57,872 nt of DNA from Candidatus Omnitrophota bacterium (GTDB lineage: Bacteria > Omnitrophota > Omnitrophia > Omnitrophales > Aquincolibacteriaceae). Location of the stretch: NCBI GenBank assembly GCA_016930235.1, contig JAFGHI010000047.1, forward strand, positions 150,215 to 208,086. The letters are read 5' to 3'. Both the position numbers and the translations under genes were made by a program. Below are positions 12,901-24,900 of this stretch, one piece after another. The stretch's first letter is position 1. Each line of letters opens with the position of its first letter. A model generated the notes under the pieces. It made no database searches, was not told the DNA's origin, and saw nothing but the letters and a program-made list of their open reading frames with translations.

Positions 12901-15900
12901 TTCGGTGTCATAGCCCTCCTGCTCGCGAAGATGCGCAAATAATTCTTGTGGAATTAACGAAACGGCTTCCTGTTTCAACTCGTTTAGCGCTGTCGTAAAT
13001 AACCTCGAACTTTGAGGTTGTTCTTCTAAAGGAGCGGCCGGTTTTAATTCGCCCTTCTGTATATATGTCAGCAATCTCTCGGCGGCTGCCTTCGAAAAGA
13101 ACGGGTCCCCTTCCCCGACATAAACCCTCGCATTATCGTTCCATTCTCCAGCAGCGGGGTAGGACGGTTCCCGAAGCCATATTTCCCGAGGTTTGAATTT
13201 TTCAGGATTTTTCTCATCGGGGATTAATAGAAATTTGAATTCATGAACTCCCAGAGGCACACTTTCCTCAGGGATTATGACCGACCATAAATCCGTATCA
13301 ACCTGCTCTAAACGAAATTTTGCCTGTTCCCTCCATCCAACGGTTCCGTTTGCCCAATAAATTTCCTTCACAGCAACTTCGGGGGGCACATAAATAAAAA
13401 AGAGCATGCCTCTTTCAATTTCGGATTTCGCGCGATACTTCAAAAGTCTCCCATCAATCACGTTGATTTTGCCGGGGATGGGGATGTACTGAGAAAATTG
13501 ATCCAGCTCGTTTTGCTGGTCTTGCGGACTTTCCCAAGCCTTTTGATCTTTGGGCGAAAAACGAACAATAATTTCGTTGAAGCCAGCTTCGTCAAGTTTT
13601 GCCGTCGACGAAAAACGGTAACGCCCCTGACCTAGATCTTCAACGTTTCCATCAATTCCAATCCATTGGGCTTTTCCGCTCCAACGGGATACAGTCAAAA
13701 GGCCCACCCCTAGGTCACCAGGAGCCAGCCCCTTTAAATCGGCTTCAAAGACGATGGGGATCTCATCATTTAAAAATGCATAATCGGGCAACTTGGCCCC
13801 GTCAGGTATTTCAATTTGTATCTTCTGGTTTAAACTCCTCTTTATTCTTTCTCTGATCTTCAAACGGTTTCTTACAACACTTTGGATATCCTGAAGAGTG
13901 GAGCCACTGCTTCGTCTGGCTGCGGGAAGATACATCTCGCGGACATAATCCCCGAGCATCCTTTCCATACCAAAACGGTAACTGGTGGAAAGAATCGACG
14001 CTTTCATCATCTGCATCCATTTTGGCTGGTGATGATCATAAACATCGATAATCTCCTCCAAAGTTTGATAAAACGCTTCGGAGTCCGAGAAATCGTTTCT
14101 TACTGTTCCCCGAATTCCAAAAAGCCAGCCGTTGACACCGCTTTGGACGCCCTCCACAGCCCATCCGTCGCGCGTGCTGGCATTCAAAGCACCGCTCATG
14201 GCGGCTTTCATCCCGCTTGTCCCAGAAGCCTCCATCGGCCTCACCGGTGTATTCAGCCATATATCGACACCCGCTTCCAAAAACCGGGCAAGTTCGATAT
14301 TGTATTCTTCAACAAAGATGACCTTAATAAGTCCCTTCTTTTTTAATCTCTCCGACCTTCTGTGAATTTCTGCAATGATCCCTTGACTGATTTCATCCTT
14401 GGGGTGAGCTTTCCCTCCGATAATAATTTGAATCGGTTTTTTCGATTTGGACGCAACAGCCTCCAATCGTTCCATGTTGTGGAACATTAAAAGAGCCCGT
14501 TTATAATCGATCACCCGTCTGGCGAAACCAAGCGTAAGGGCCTCGGGATCAAATTGATCCAGATACTCCATGTCCCTGTAAGAAGCATCGCCCCGTTTTA
14601 TGCGTATTTGCAAACGCCTTCTAATTTCTTCAAGGAGCAACTTCTTCCTCTCAAGATGCACCTTCCAAAGCTCATCATCCGGAACTTTTATATGTTCCGC
14701 CATCCAGGCCTCATCTTTGAGTTTTTTCATCATGTCTTCCAAGCTTGCAGATTGCATAACATTCTGGACTTCTTCTTGAGCAAACGTTTCTTTGAAAAGC
14801 TCTGCGATTTCAGGCGCCTGCCAATACTGGGTATGAACCGAATTGACAATCCCGGGAATCGGAACATCCTCAGCCATCATTCCCGGAAAAAGTTTCTTCC
14901 ACATTCTCCTTGCAACATCTCCATGCAACATACTGACCCCGTTACGAAAAGACGAAAGCCGTAATGAAAACGCGGCAATATTAAACCGGCCATCCAGCAT
15001 TCCTATTGAAAGAATGCGGTTCACCGCGTAAGTATTGCCTTCAAAAATTTGTTCGAGAAAAGGCCGGATAATGTGAATATCCACAGTTTCGTTCCCGGCT
15101 TCAATCGGGGTATGCGTCGTAAAAACCGTTTTTCTCGAAACCGTTTCAAGTGCGATCTCAAACCGGTGTTTGGGATTTTTGATCTCCGCAGGAACCTCAT
15201 GGATCGCCCTGGCGATTGCAGTAACAGCCGCAAACATAGGATGACAATCGTTTAAATGAATGACATCGGGTTGTTCACCAATGGCTTCAAGAGCCCTCAT
15301 CCCTCCGACGCCAAGCATGTAATACTGTTCCATTCTTGCCCAAGTTCCGGAACTGTCCCGATAGACACCATCAGTAATGAAACGGTCTTGATCCTGATTA
15401 CTTTCAAGATTGGTATCTAAAAGAAGAAGCGGTGCCTTCCCATACCAAACCCTCCAAACCTTGGCTTTGACCATACGCCCTTCCCCTCCCGGATAAGGAA
15501 TGGTTAGGATCAGGTCGGTTCCCGTTGTGGGATCTTTAACGCTTTCCAGGGGTAACTCATCTTTTTGAATTCCTTTATAACTTTTATCAACCGCCTGCTG
15601 CCCCGAAGGAGTGATCCGCTGCCTGAAATAACCTTTTTGATAAAGAAGCCCAACGCCCCTAAAATTGAGCCCCAAATCACTTGCGCCCCTTAAATGATCG
15701 CCTGATAAAATCCCTAATCCTCCGGAATAAATTTTAAGCGTCTTCAGCCCGTATTCGGCTGAAAAATAACCGATCTTGGTATCCGCAAGTTCAGGCGCAT
15801 TTTGGGCGACCCAAGTTTCTTTTCTTTCCCGCTGTGCCAGATAATCCTCAAACACCTTTTTTTCTCGAATCAACAGCTTCACAACTCTGCTGTCTGTCAC

Positions 15901-18900
15901 GACCCTATCCCAAGCCCGCCGGCTTTCAACAATGCTGAGGATCGGCCGCGGCAAATACTCGTACTGATTGAAAAGGTCTCCATCACCTACAGCGTCCGAG
16001 ACGGCCTGGATCAATTCCCATTGACCGGGCAGCTCGCTCATTAAATTCCCGGCTAGTTCAAAAAGGGATCTTTTAACCAAGGGCAGATATTTATCTTCAC
16101 GAAGGGTCCGCAAAACCGTTTTTTGCGCTGTCGAATACGTTTCCAAATCCATCATTTTATTGAGGCGGGGCAATGCTTCAAGCGCAGCCAAACCGTCCAG
16201 TTCCTCAAATTCTTTTAAAACACCTTGTAACCGGCTGGGGCTCATCCGAAGCTCGGAACGTCCAGTTCCGAGCGGAGTGCCGGAATCCTTCGACATAAGC
16301 TCAGGATTCCGTCTTGAGTGTAGTCGAAGGGCGGAATCACGGGATTCCGGCCGAAGTTCGGCGCGGCCGTCGAAACCATCTTCTTGGGCAATAAGGGCAT
16401 CCAAAAGTTTTTCAAATTCGGCAAATTCACCCAGTTCGACTTCATGGCCAAAATCCGAATCCTGAATCTTCTCTTGCAACATCCTTAAGAGACCAAACCG
16501 CGTTTGTCTTTCTCGTAATTGATAGGGATTGTCCCAGGGTTTAATGATTTCGGGTCCGGCCTGTCTATCCAATTCCCGACTTTGCAAAACAGCCGGATCA
16601 ACAGGCGGCATTTCAAGTTCTTCGGATTGATCACTGTCTTCACTCTTTCCAAATCGATCAAAGTACTCCTTTAACACTCCGAGCAAAACAATCCTCGTAT
16701 CGATTCCTTCACGTGTTAAAGGTTCGATATAAGCCCACCTCCATTTACTAAAGACGGCCAACGATAACATCGACAGCGCATACCGGTAATGCGAAACTTT
16801 AAGCTCTTCTTTTAAAAGTAATCCGAGTTTTCGAATCGCTGCAACATAACCGATCCCCAATTCAGGATTGTGAATAGCAACCGAAAAATATTCCGATAGC
16901 GCGCCATTTGCAAACAGCTCTTCGGCTTTTGATAACTCCAGGACCGCTTTTTGATATTGGCTTTCATCAAGCAAATTCCGCAGTCTCACATAAAAGCTCC
17001 TTTCATCGGCTGCCACAGGAAAGGCCTTCTCCTTTGTCTGGATCGAAGCTTCTAAGTCCTTAACAAAAGAAAAACCCGCCCTGACCGCTCCCGGATCAAT
17101 ATCAGTTGATTCTGAATCGGCAAAATCCAGGAAAGCCTCGGCAATTTCAGAAGCCGGGACATAAGCATCTTGATGCGCTGTTAAAACATATGTGAGTAAT
17201 TTTGTGGCAAATTCCTGCATCGCCGCGGGAGGAATAGTCCGCAGAAACATCAAAAACTGTGGGCGCCAGTTTTCTTGAAGGAAAATAGCGGCCAATCGTT
17301 CATTTATGTTTCTAGCTTGAAGATCATGGTAGCCCCAAAACTTTAATCCAGCCGCGTGTAATTTTAAGAGATCGTCCGTCGTCACCCATTCGTGTAGGAT
17401 TAGATTTTCAAACGCGGGAAGAAGTATCTCTTCAGAATCGGGGCCTAGAGCATCCCGTCGCTCCATAGCCTCATTCAACCGTTCTGCCATCTCTCGCATG
17501 GCGACTTCATCTCCGCTGCCTAAGATACGCAAAACCTCCTGTCTTTCATCCCGAAGCTCGGAACGAGTCGTCTCTCCGAGAATGCCGTGTTCGCGCATGG
17601 CGCGGTAAACCTCCGAGACGCTCCAGGCTTGAGAGGAGGTGCCAGCGGGATGTTGGGTCATGTTCGGCCCCGGTTGGCCGCCATTAAAAAGTTCCGGGAG
17701 CGCCCCCACATGGCTTTGATGCATCAGGAAATCGACAAGAGGTGTTAGAACAGTTCTAATTTCTTTCTGAATTTTCGCATCGGGCACATTTTCCGATTTT
17801 CTAACCTTCGCCAAGGCATCGATATAAGACCCTACTAACCACGGCCAAACAGTCCCTTGATGATAAGCCTGATCTTTTATTTTGGGATCCTCGTAGGTTA
17901 AGTACTCGTAATGATAATGAGAATCGCGCGGCGAAAGTGATCGCGGGCCGTAAGGGGTGATGAGATCTCGAGTCGCAGATTCCAACACAGCCTTTTGTCG
18001 TTCCGGCAAAAGCAAATCGTCACCATAGCTTACAGCAAAAAGCATGTTGGGGCGAAGCGCTCCGGCATGAGGATCGCCTTCAATCACATCAAAAAGCGGA
18101 GTGGCGCCCTTATCTGTTTCGTAATCCGGATTCCAAAACTTTTGATTAAAGGAGCTTTTTACCTTATCAGCAAGCTGCTGATAAGATGTTGAACTCAAAC
18201 TTTGTCGGGTAATATTCCCTTTTACCCACTGCAGAAATCTCAAATTCGCATACCAAAGCGCATTGATCTCAACCGTTTTCCCGTTTCGTGGCGTTACGGG
18301 ACGTCCCTTGCCTGTCGGATCGGCATCCATCCAGGTTGCCTGAGCGGGACTGACAATAAGCCCATCGTCATCCATTTTGATTTCATTGAAACGCCCGAAC
18401 CGTTCATAGCCTGTTCCTTCCCGGAAAGAGCGTATGATTTCTTCCATCGCAGGCACCATCTCGCGTAAGAAATCCTCATCCTGCGTATATTCATAATATC
18501 GCTTCACCGCCTGGATGAACCACATGGGAGCATCCACCGTGTTATATTCCATCGGCCTCGGATCACCAGGCGGATGGATGCGGTTGGGAATTAAACCGTT
18601 TTTCATCAGTTTTGCGAAACTGCGGATCACATTTTTGGCTTCATCGAATCGGCCTGTCGACAACAAAAGTCCTGGTAGAGCAACAAAAGCGTCGCGTCCC
18701 CATTGCTCATGGAACCAATCGTCGCGAGCGCTTGCAGCCCAAATTTCAACGCGACCGTCTGGAGTATGTTTGATGAAAGAATCGCCGGTTATGCGGAATG
18801 CCGTATCGATAATATCTGAATGGTTCCAGACATCCTCGGGTTGGGTTTCTTCCTGTTCTCCATACCGATCTTTTTGATACTGTAGAAATGGTCTCAAATC

Positions 18901-21900
18901 ATACCGGGCTCGTTCGCTGTAATCTGGATCTGTAGGCAAAGGTCTCCGGTAAGTCCAATGGGTCACATTTCTATCTCTTTCTCTCACCTTAATATCAACG
19001 GGATCTCCCCATAAATCACCGAGACTCAATATCATAAATTTCGCGCTATTGGGTTGATGCTTTGCCTTAATTCGTTCAAGAAACGTTTCATTTAAAGAAA
19101 CACTTGAAGGATGTCGCGGCCAATCATGGCTTGTCACAATTCTCCAATTCCCCGGGACATGGCCTTCGTGAACGGTCACAAAACCAAGTTCATTGGCCCG
19201 GCCGTGGTAATGATAATAAGCTTCTGCAACGGGTAGAGCCCCGCGTTCTTCGAAGGTATGAAGCAGGCGAATAGTATATTCATCTCCCGGTTCATCGCCG
19301 CTCCGGAGATGCCAGGTATTCTTCTTCTCAATTTTATCCGCCAAATGGATGGCGTCATTCCAGGTTCCGTCAAAGCCTAAATCAAGCCAATGAGCAATGG
19401 GATCCAAGATGTAATTAAAACCATCTTTCTTGAGTTCCGTCCAATGCCAAAGGGCCAGTTCTTCCCAGGCCTCCATCAGCTGACCACCGTTATCATAAGA
19501 TTCCAAAATCCCCGGACTGACCACTTCGGGCTTATTCAAGGCATGCTCAAGAAAATATTCGCCTTTATGTTTCCAGAATTCGCTCCCGTCCTTTCTGCGG
19601 AACATGGGCATCATGAAAAGGACTTTACCGCCGGCTCGTTGAATTCTTTCAAGCATTGTCTGAAGTTGCCCATAAGCAATCCACTGTGAATACTTATGAA
19701 CACCGGTCAGGGTTTTAAATCGCTCGTCCCCTTTAGCGTTTTCAATATCTTTGCTTGTCCATTCCAAAGACGACTTCCCCACGATTTCATGGATAGCCAT
19801 AAACTCGGCGTAATGATTAAGCCACGTCTCGTCATGTTCTTTTAAAAACTTTTTATATTCGACCGCCCGCCTGCTCCACCCTTTCCCCCATCCTTGTAAT
19901 TCTTTTTCATGGAATAATCGGTAAGCCTCAAGCGCTGCCTTTTGTTTTCGCTTGCGTACACTCTCGAAGTGGATCCTGCTTCTTTCATTTTCCGGGGCTT
20001 TCAAGGCATCCGACAAATCATCGCGTCCCTGAAGTTCCTCAACTCGGGACCAATTGATTTTGGTTTCATCAAGCGCCCACGCGCTGATAGGAGCAAAAGG
20101 GCTTTCATCAAAAATGGCGAAAAGATCCAGAAGCGTTACAACATTAATCCCGTACAGCATCAGTTCGTTCTCAAAATAATCCGCAACATCCGAAAACTCA
20201 CCGATCCCCGAATCGCCCTCCGCGCGCCGCATCGCCGAAATGGGGATGATCTCGGCTAAATGTGTTTGCCCGGAATCCCGCCACCAGGACGCATCTTTTC
20301 TTTTGATTTGGCGAAGCTCAGAACGTCGAGTTCTGCGCGAAATGCCGGCATCACGAGATGCCGGCCGAAGTTCAGAACGGCTCTCTTCTTTAGGTGATAC
20401 CCCAAATCCTTTACGGGAGGCTTCGAATTTTTTGATTGCTTCATCGACTTTTGTAAGATGAGCTTCGATCTCCTGCCTTGCGGCTCGATGAGACGCTGGA
20501 GATCTGCCCCCCGTTTTCATTCGCCCCGCGATTGCTAAAAACTCCTTGATAAACCGATAGACATAAGCAAACTCTTTTGTCCCATCGAGCGTTTCTAAAA
20601 GAACTCTCCAGCGATCCCGCAGATAGGAACTCCCTATTTGAGCTTCTATATTCCGAAGCAATGTTCTGACCCCGGCCGAAAGCTCCAAAATTCGTTTTCT
20701 ATTATCTTCAATATTCTCTGCCGAAAAGAAATCGTCCTGATTAATTAAGGAATCCTGGCTCGACTTTTCATCCCATGCTTTTTTCCAATCTTTGTAAGCT
20801 TCCACCCAACCATCGTAAAATTCTTCCTCGAGGGAGCGAATAGCAGAATACTGCTTGCGAAGAGCTATTTGAGCATTCCAAACCCTCGTTAACATAATAT
20901 AGATGAGCACCCCTACAACAAAAACCACGCGAAAACCAAGATTGACCCTTTCAGCAAGAGGCGAGATTTGTCCTGTACTCACAGCGCTATGGTAAACACC
21001 GGCAAAGAAAGCGCCAACCATAACCGCGGCAGCTCCTAAACCTAAAAACCCCAGATTAAGCCGTCTCAATTGTCGATATCGAAGGAAATGAGTTTGCTCG
21101 GACTCCGGGACATCATACCAATGATACTTCTCAAGCATTTCTCTCGACCCGGGCGGGATCGTCTTCTCGTATTCCGCCTGCAACAAACTTGTTAGATTCT
21201 CCAGAGATTGATCGAGTGGCCCCTCTCGAAGTTCAGACCGGCTTCTTATTTCCCAACGATAAAGCGGGAGGACGGCATGTTCGGGATCTTGTTCTAGCTG
21301 GGAAATAAATTCAAAAACTTGGCGGGCTCCAACAAGATTTTCTTGGCGCGAGATAAAGGATCCATCGGGCAAAAGATCCCTGTAAACCGGATTGTGGCTT
21401 AAGAAAAGAGGTACTACAAAAACTTTCTCCCGCGACGGGAACCTTAAATCCAGCATGGGGATATCATTGCCGCCATCGCCCACAATGAATAGGATCGTTT
21501 TCTTTTTCCTGTCCAATTCCGGGAAAATGACTTCATGAAGTATTTGGTCCACCCAACCCCCTTTTGATTTCTCTACTAAGTTCACATACCCCGGGCCATA
21601 GGCAACCTGAAGCCCATCCTCGTTTTCTCCCAAAGCTTCTCTTACCCGTCGGCTCACATTTTGCACAAAGGCATATGAAAAATACTTGGGTTGAGTTGCA
21701 GCAAATCGATCGGAATCAAAAACAACCTCTATTCCCTTGTCCCAAATTTGGGCCCCTTCCCCAAAAATGTCTTTCCAGAGATGAATATGAAAAATAGCTT
21801 CTTGAGGAGTTACAATGAGCCGGGGATTATCCGACGGGAATGCTTCCGCCCTTCTCCTGGATTCAGCTTGGCTTGATAATTTATGCAAAGCCCTATCCCT

Positions 21901-24900
21901 TGCCGCCTGAATTTGGGACACGTGCGGCAAGTCGCGCAGTTTTTCCAGGACATCCTCGTCTAAAATATATTCTTCGGGTCTCCTATCATCCCCCTCCTCG
22001 AAAAGGCTCGAAAGCTCATCAAAAAAAGCTTCGATCAAGATTTGGGTTCTTTGAAGCCTTGTCTCAAGCGGCCAATTTTCTCTCACTTGGCGATCAGCTT
22101 CTTTTCCTTCCGCATCGAAACCGATTTGGTATTTCCCCGCATTCGCTATCACGTGATACCGAATTAGGTTCCTTCTCCGGCTGCGATGCGATCTCATGCG
22201 GCTTAAAAACGGAGCATGACTTTCTACGAGGACTTCATCAAGGTTGTCTCCCGTGCTCAAAATAAAATGATGATCTGGGTTTCGAATAAACCGTTCAAGC
22301 GCACTGATCATTTGATCGTCCATGGGGGAGCTGTTATTTGTAACGAGGGTACCGGTATTATCCGCAACTACAATCACTTGATACTGATCACCCGGCTTAT
22401 GACCCGGGATATCCGAGAGCCGGAATTCGTTTTCGACAAGTTCGTTGCGCCGTTCAGAGCGCTGAATGGATTGTTGATATTGTTTAAGATTGTAGTGAAG
22501 TGAAAACTGGCGCAAACGATAGAGGGCCCAAGAATACCGCGTCCTAGCATCACCTGACCTTCCCCTTTTCGCGTCCGGCCATAAGATTTTCGCAATCTCA
22601 GGAAAGGATTTCCCCTCAAGTAAGCGCATCCTTAAAATTTTCTGATGGTTGGTTTTCAGACCCGCTTTGTCAAAATCCTGACTAAAGGCTTCCACAAGTT
22701 CGCGGTCACTTAATGGACTGGCCCAGCTCAATAAACGGGCTAACACCATATTTTTATACAACGATATATCGGATTGTGAAATACCTGTCTCTGTCGCTAC
22801 GTCCTTAAGTTTTACTGTTCTTAGCGAGAGAGCTCTGAAGATGCGCCGCTCAAGATACGTCAGTAAATCAAAAAGAAACTGATTCTTGCGGATAAATTCA
22901 CGTTCGGAATACTCATGGCGCGAATTCCATGCAGCTTGTAATAACCGAAGAGTCTCGGCGTCAACTGTTCTGCCCTGCATCTTTCGGTTCCATCTTGCCC
23001 GGTATTCCACTCCGGTCTCAAAATCCGGCTGCTTTCCGGAAAAAACCTCGTCAAACTCCCTTAAGCGCACCAACCCGGAAACAACATGTTGGTAAACTTT
23101 GCTATTCGACAAACCAATCCTTCGAGTAACTTCCTTCATAGGAAGATCCTCGACGAAAAGGAGCTTAAGTGCCAACGCCTGCTGCTTCGTTAAGATACGG
23201 TCCAGGGCATGCGCCCAGCGATTGGCTACCTCCTTATTGCTAAGACCGTCGATCCGCAAAGCCACCTCTTCCCACAAACGAGACAATCCGCGATGGGTAA
23301 GATCAACAAGGCTGCTCTGACTAACTTCCAATCTCTCGCCCGCCTGCTTTTGGGATAGATTTTCAACATAAAGCAGTCTCACGGCTTCCATCTGCTTACT
23401 GAGGCGGGGATATCTTTTCAATTCATCCATGACAGAAAGATTCTCATTCACCATCCTGTAAATGATGGGATGCGCTAATTCCTGATTGCCGATTTGAGTT
23501 GTACGTTCGCGAAGCTCGGCGCGCGCGGACTCTTCGAGCTTGAATTTAACTGAAAACAAACGTAGGCGATAAAGGCCATGATAGTAACCATTTCTGAGAT
23601 TATGCACCGAGATCAACTCACGGCCGTCGATTGATATCTCCTTTGAGATCTGAGGAAAGGTTTTTCCTTCCATCAATCTCTTTGTCAGGATCGTCTGCTG
23701 GTATGGCGATAAATCTAACTCTTCCAAGCCTGGAGAGAAAACTTCAACAAGCTCGTGATCGCTTAAGGGGCTGGCCCAACTCAACATCTTGGCCAAACCT
23801 CCCGCTTCTAGATAGGGGTACCACCTTAAATCGAGATTCATTCTTTCTACTACATCAAGAACACTTTCGCCTTTAACATACCGCAATCGAAGAAATTTGC
23901 GCTCTTGAGGTGGGAGCAACTCCAAAAGAAAGACATGGTTTTTCACAAAGTCTTCGTCAAAATACGGATTGTCCCGGCTCCAATCAACTTGAAGCTTTCT
24001 TAAATCTTCGGGGTTTATTTCACGATTTTGCCTTTCTTGATTCCACGCTGCTCGATATTCCACGCCGGTTTCAAAATCCTCGGGTTTGTTTGAAAAGGCC
24101 TCGTCAAACTCCCGCAATTGGGTCAATCCGGCAGCGATATGCATAAAGATCTTGCTGCCCGATATTCCCATTTCGCGACTGATTTGATTTCCTGACAGGT
24201 TTTCCAGAAATCGCCTCCTTAACACCAAAGCTTTGCGAGCTGTCAAGATCCGCTCAAGCGCATGCTCCCACTTCCGGACCAATTCTTCATTGCTAAGGCC
24301 GCCGGTTTCTTGAGCTACCCTTGCCCATAAATGGCTTAAGCCCCGGTACATGAGATCAACCAGACTGCTTTGACGAACGCTCAACTTATCCATAACTTGA
24401 TTTTGGGGGATATCCTCAACATAAAGCAAATGAACGGCCTCCATTTGCTTTTTTAGTTTCGAATTTTGTTTGAGCTCTTCCAAGATATCCGTATTCGCAT
24501 TCACCATCTTGGAAATAAGGGGATGTGACAATTCCTGATAGCCTACCTGGCTTGTTCGCCCGCGAAGTTCGTTTCTGGGGGCGTCGTTTCCGTGATCTTC
24601 TCCTAAATATTGGTCATACCAGGCCGAAACGGCTTCATAATTCAAATCCCTTGAGGCCATCGTGGGCGGCAGGTATTTTAAAAAGTCAAACACAACCCGA
24701 ATCGAGATGGGACGCCACTCAGCTTTTGTTTCCGGGCGGCTCAATTTTTCATTTCCTATTTCTGATTGCCTCTGAACCGTTCTCCAAAAAATGTTTGGGT
24801 TGACCCCCCCAAAATTCAAACCCGCGCCGGTGATAATCCCCGTTATAAAATCAGCCGAATCTGTTTTATAAATCTGTTCGAGCGTTCGGAAATCCTCCCA

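Noticed and set aside
16246-20379. CRISPR array
   Set aside because: Repeats A and B are palindromic, unequal in length and 4 kb apart, without regular spacers; no cas genes are present.
22447-24576. Possible stand-alone sigma factor gene
   Set aside because: The HTH units are in frame with the giant protein, have no own start or promoter, and are duplicated within it.
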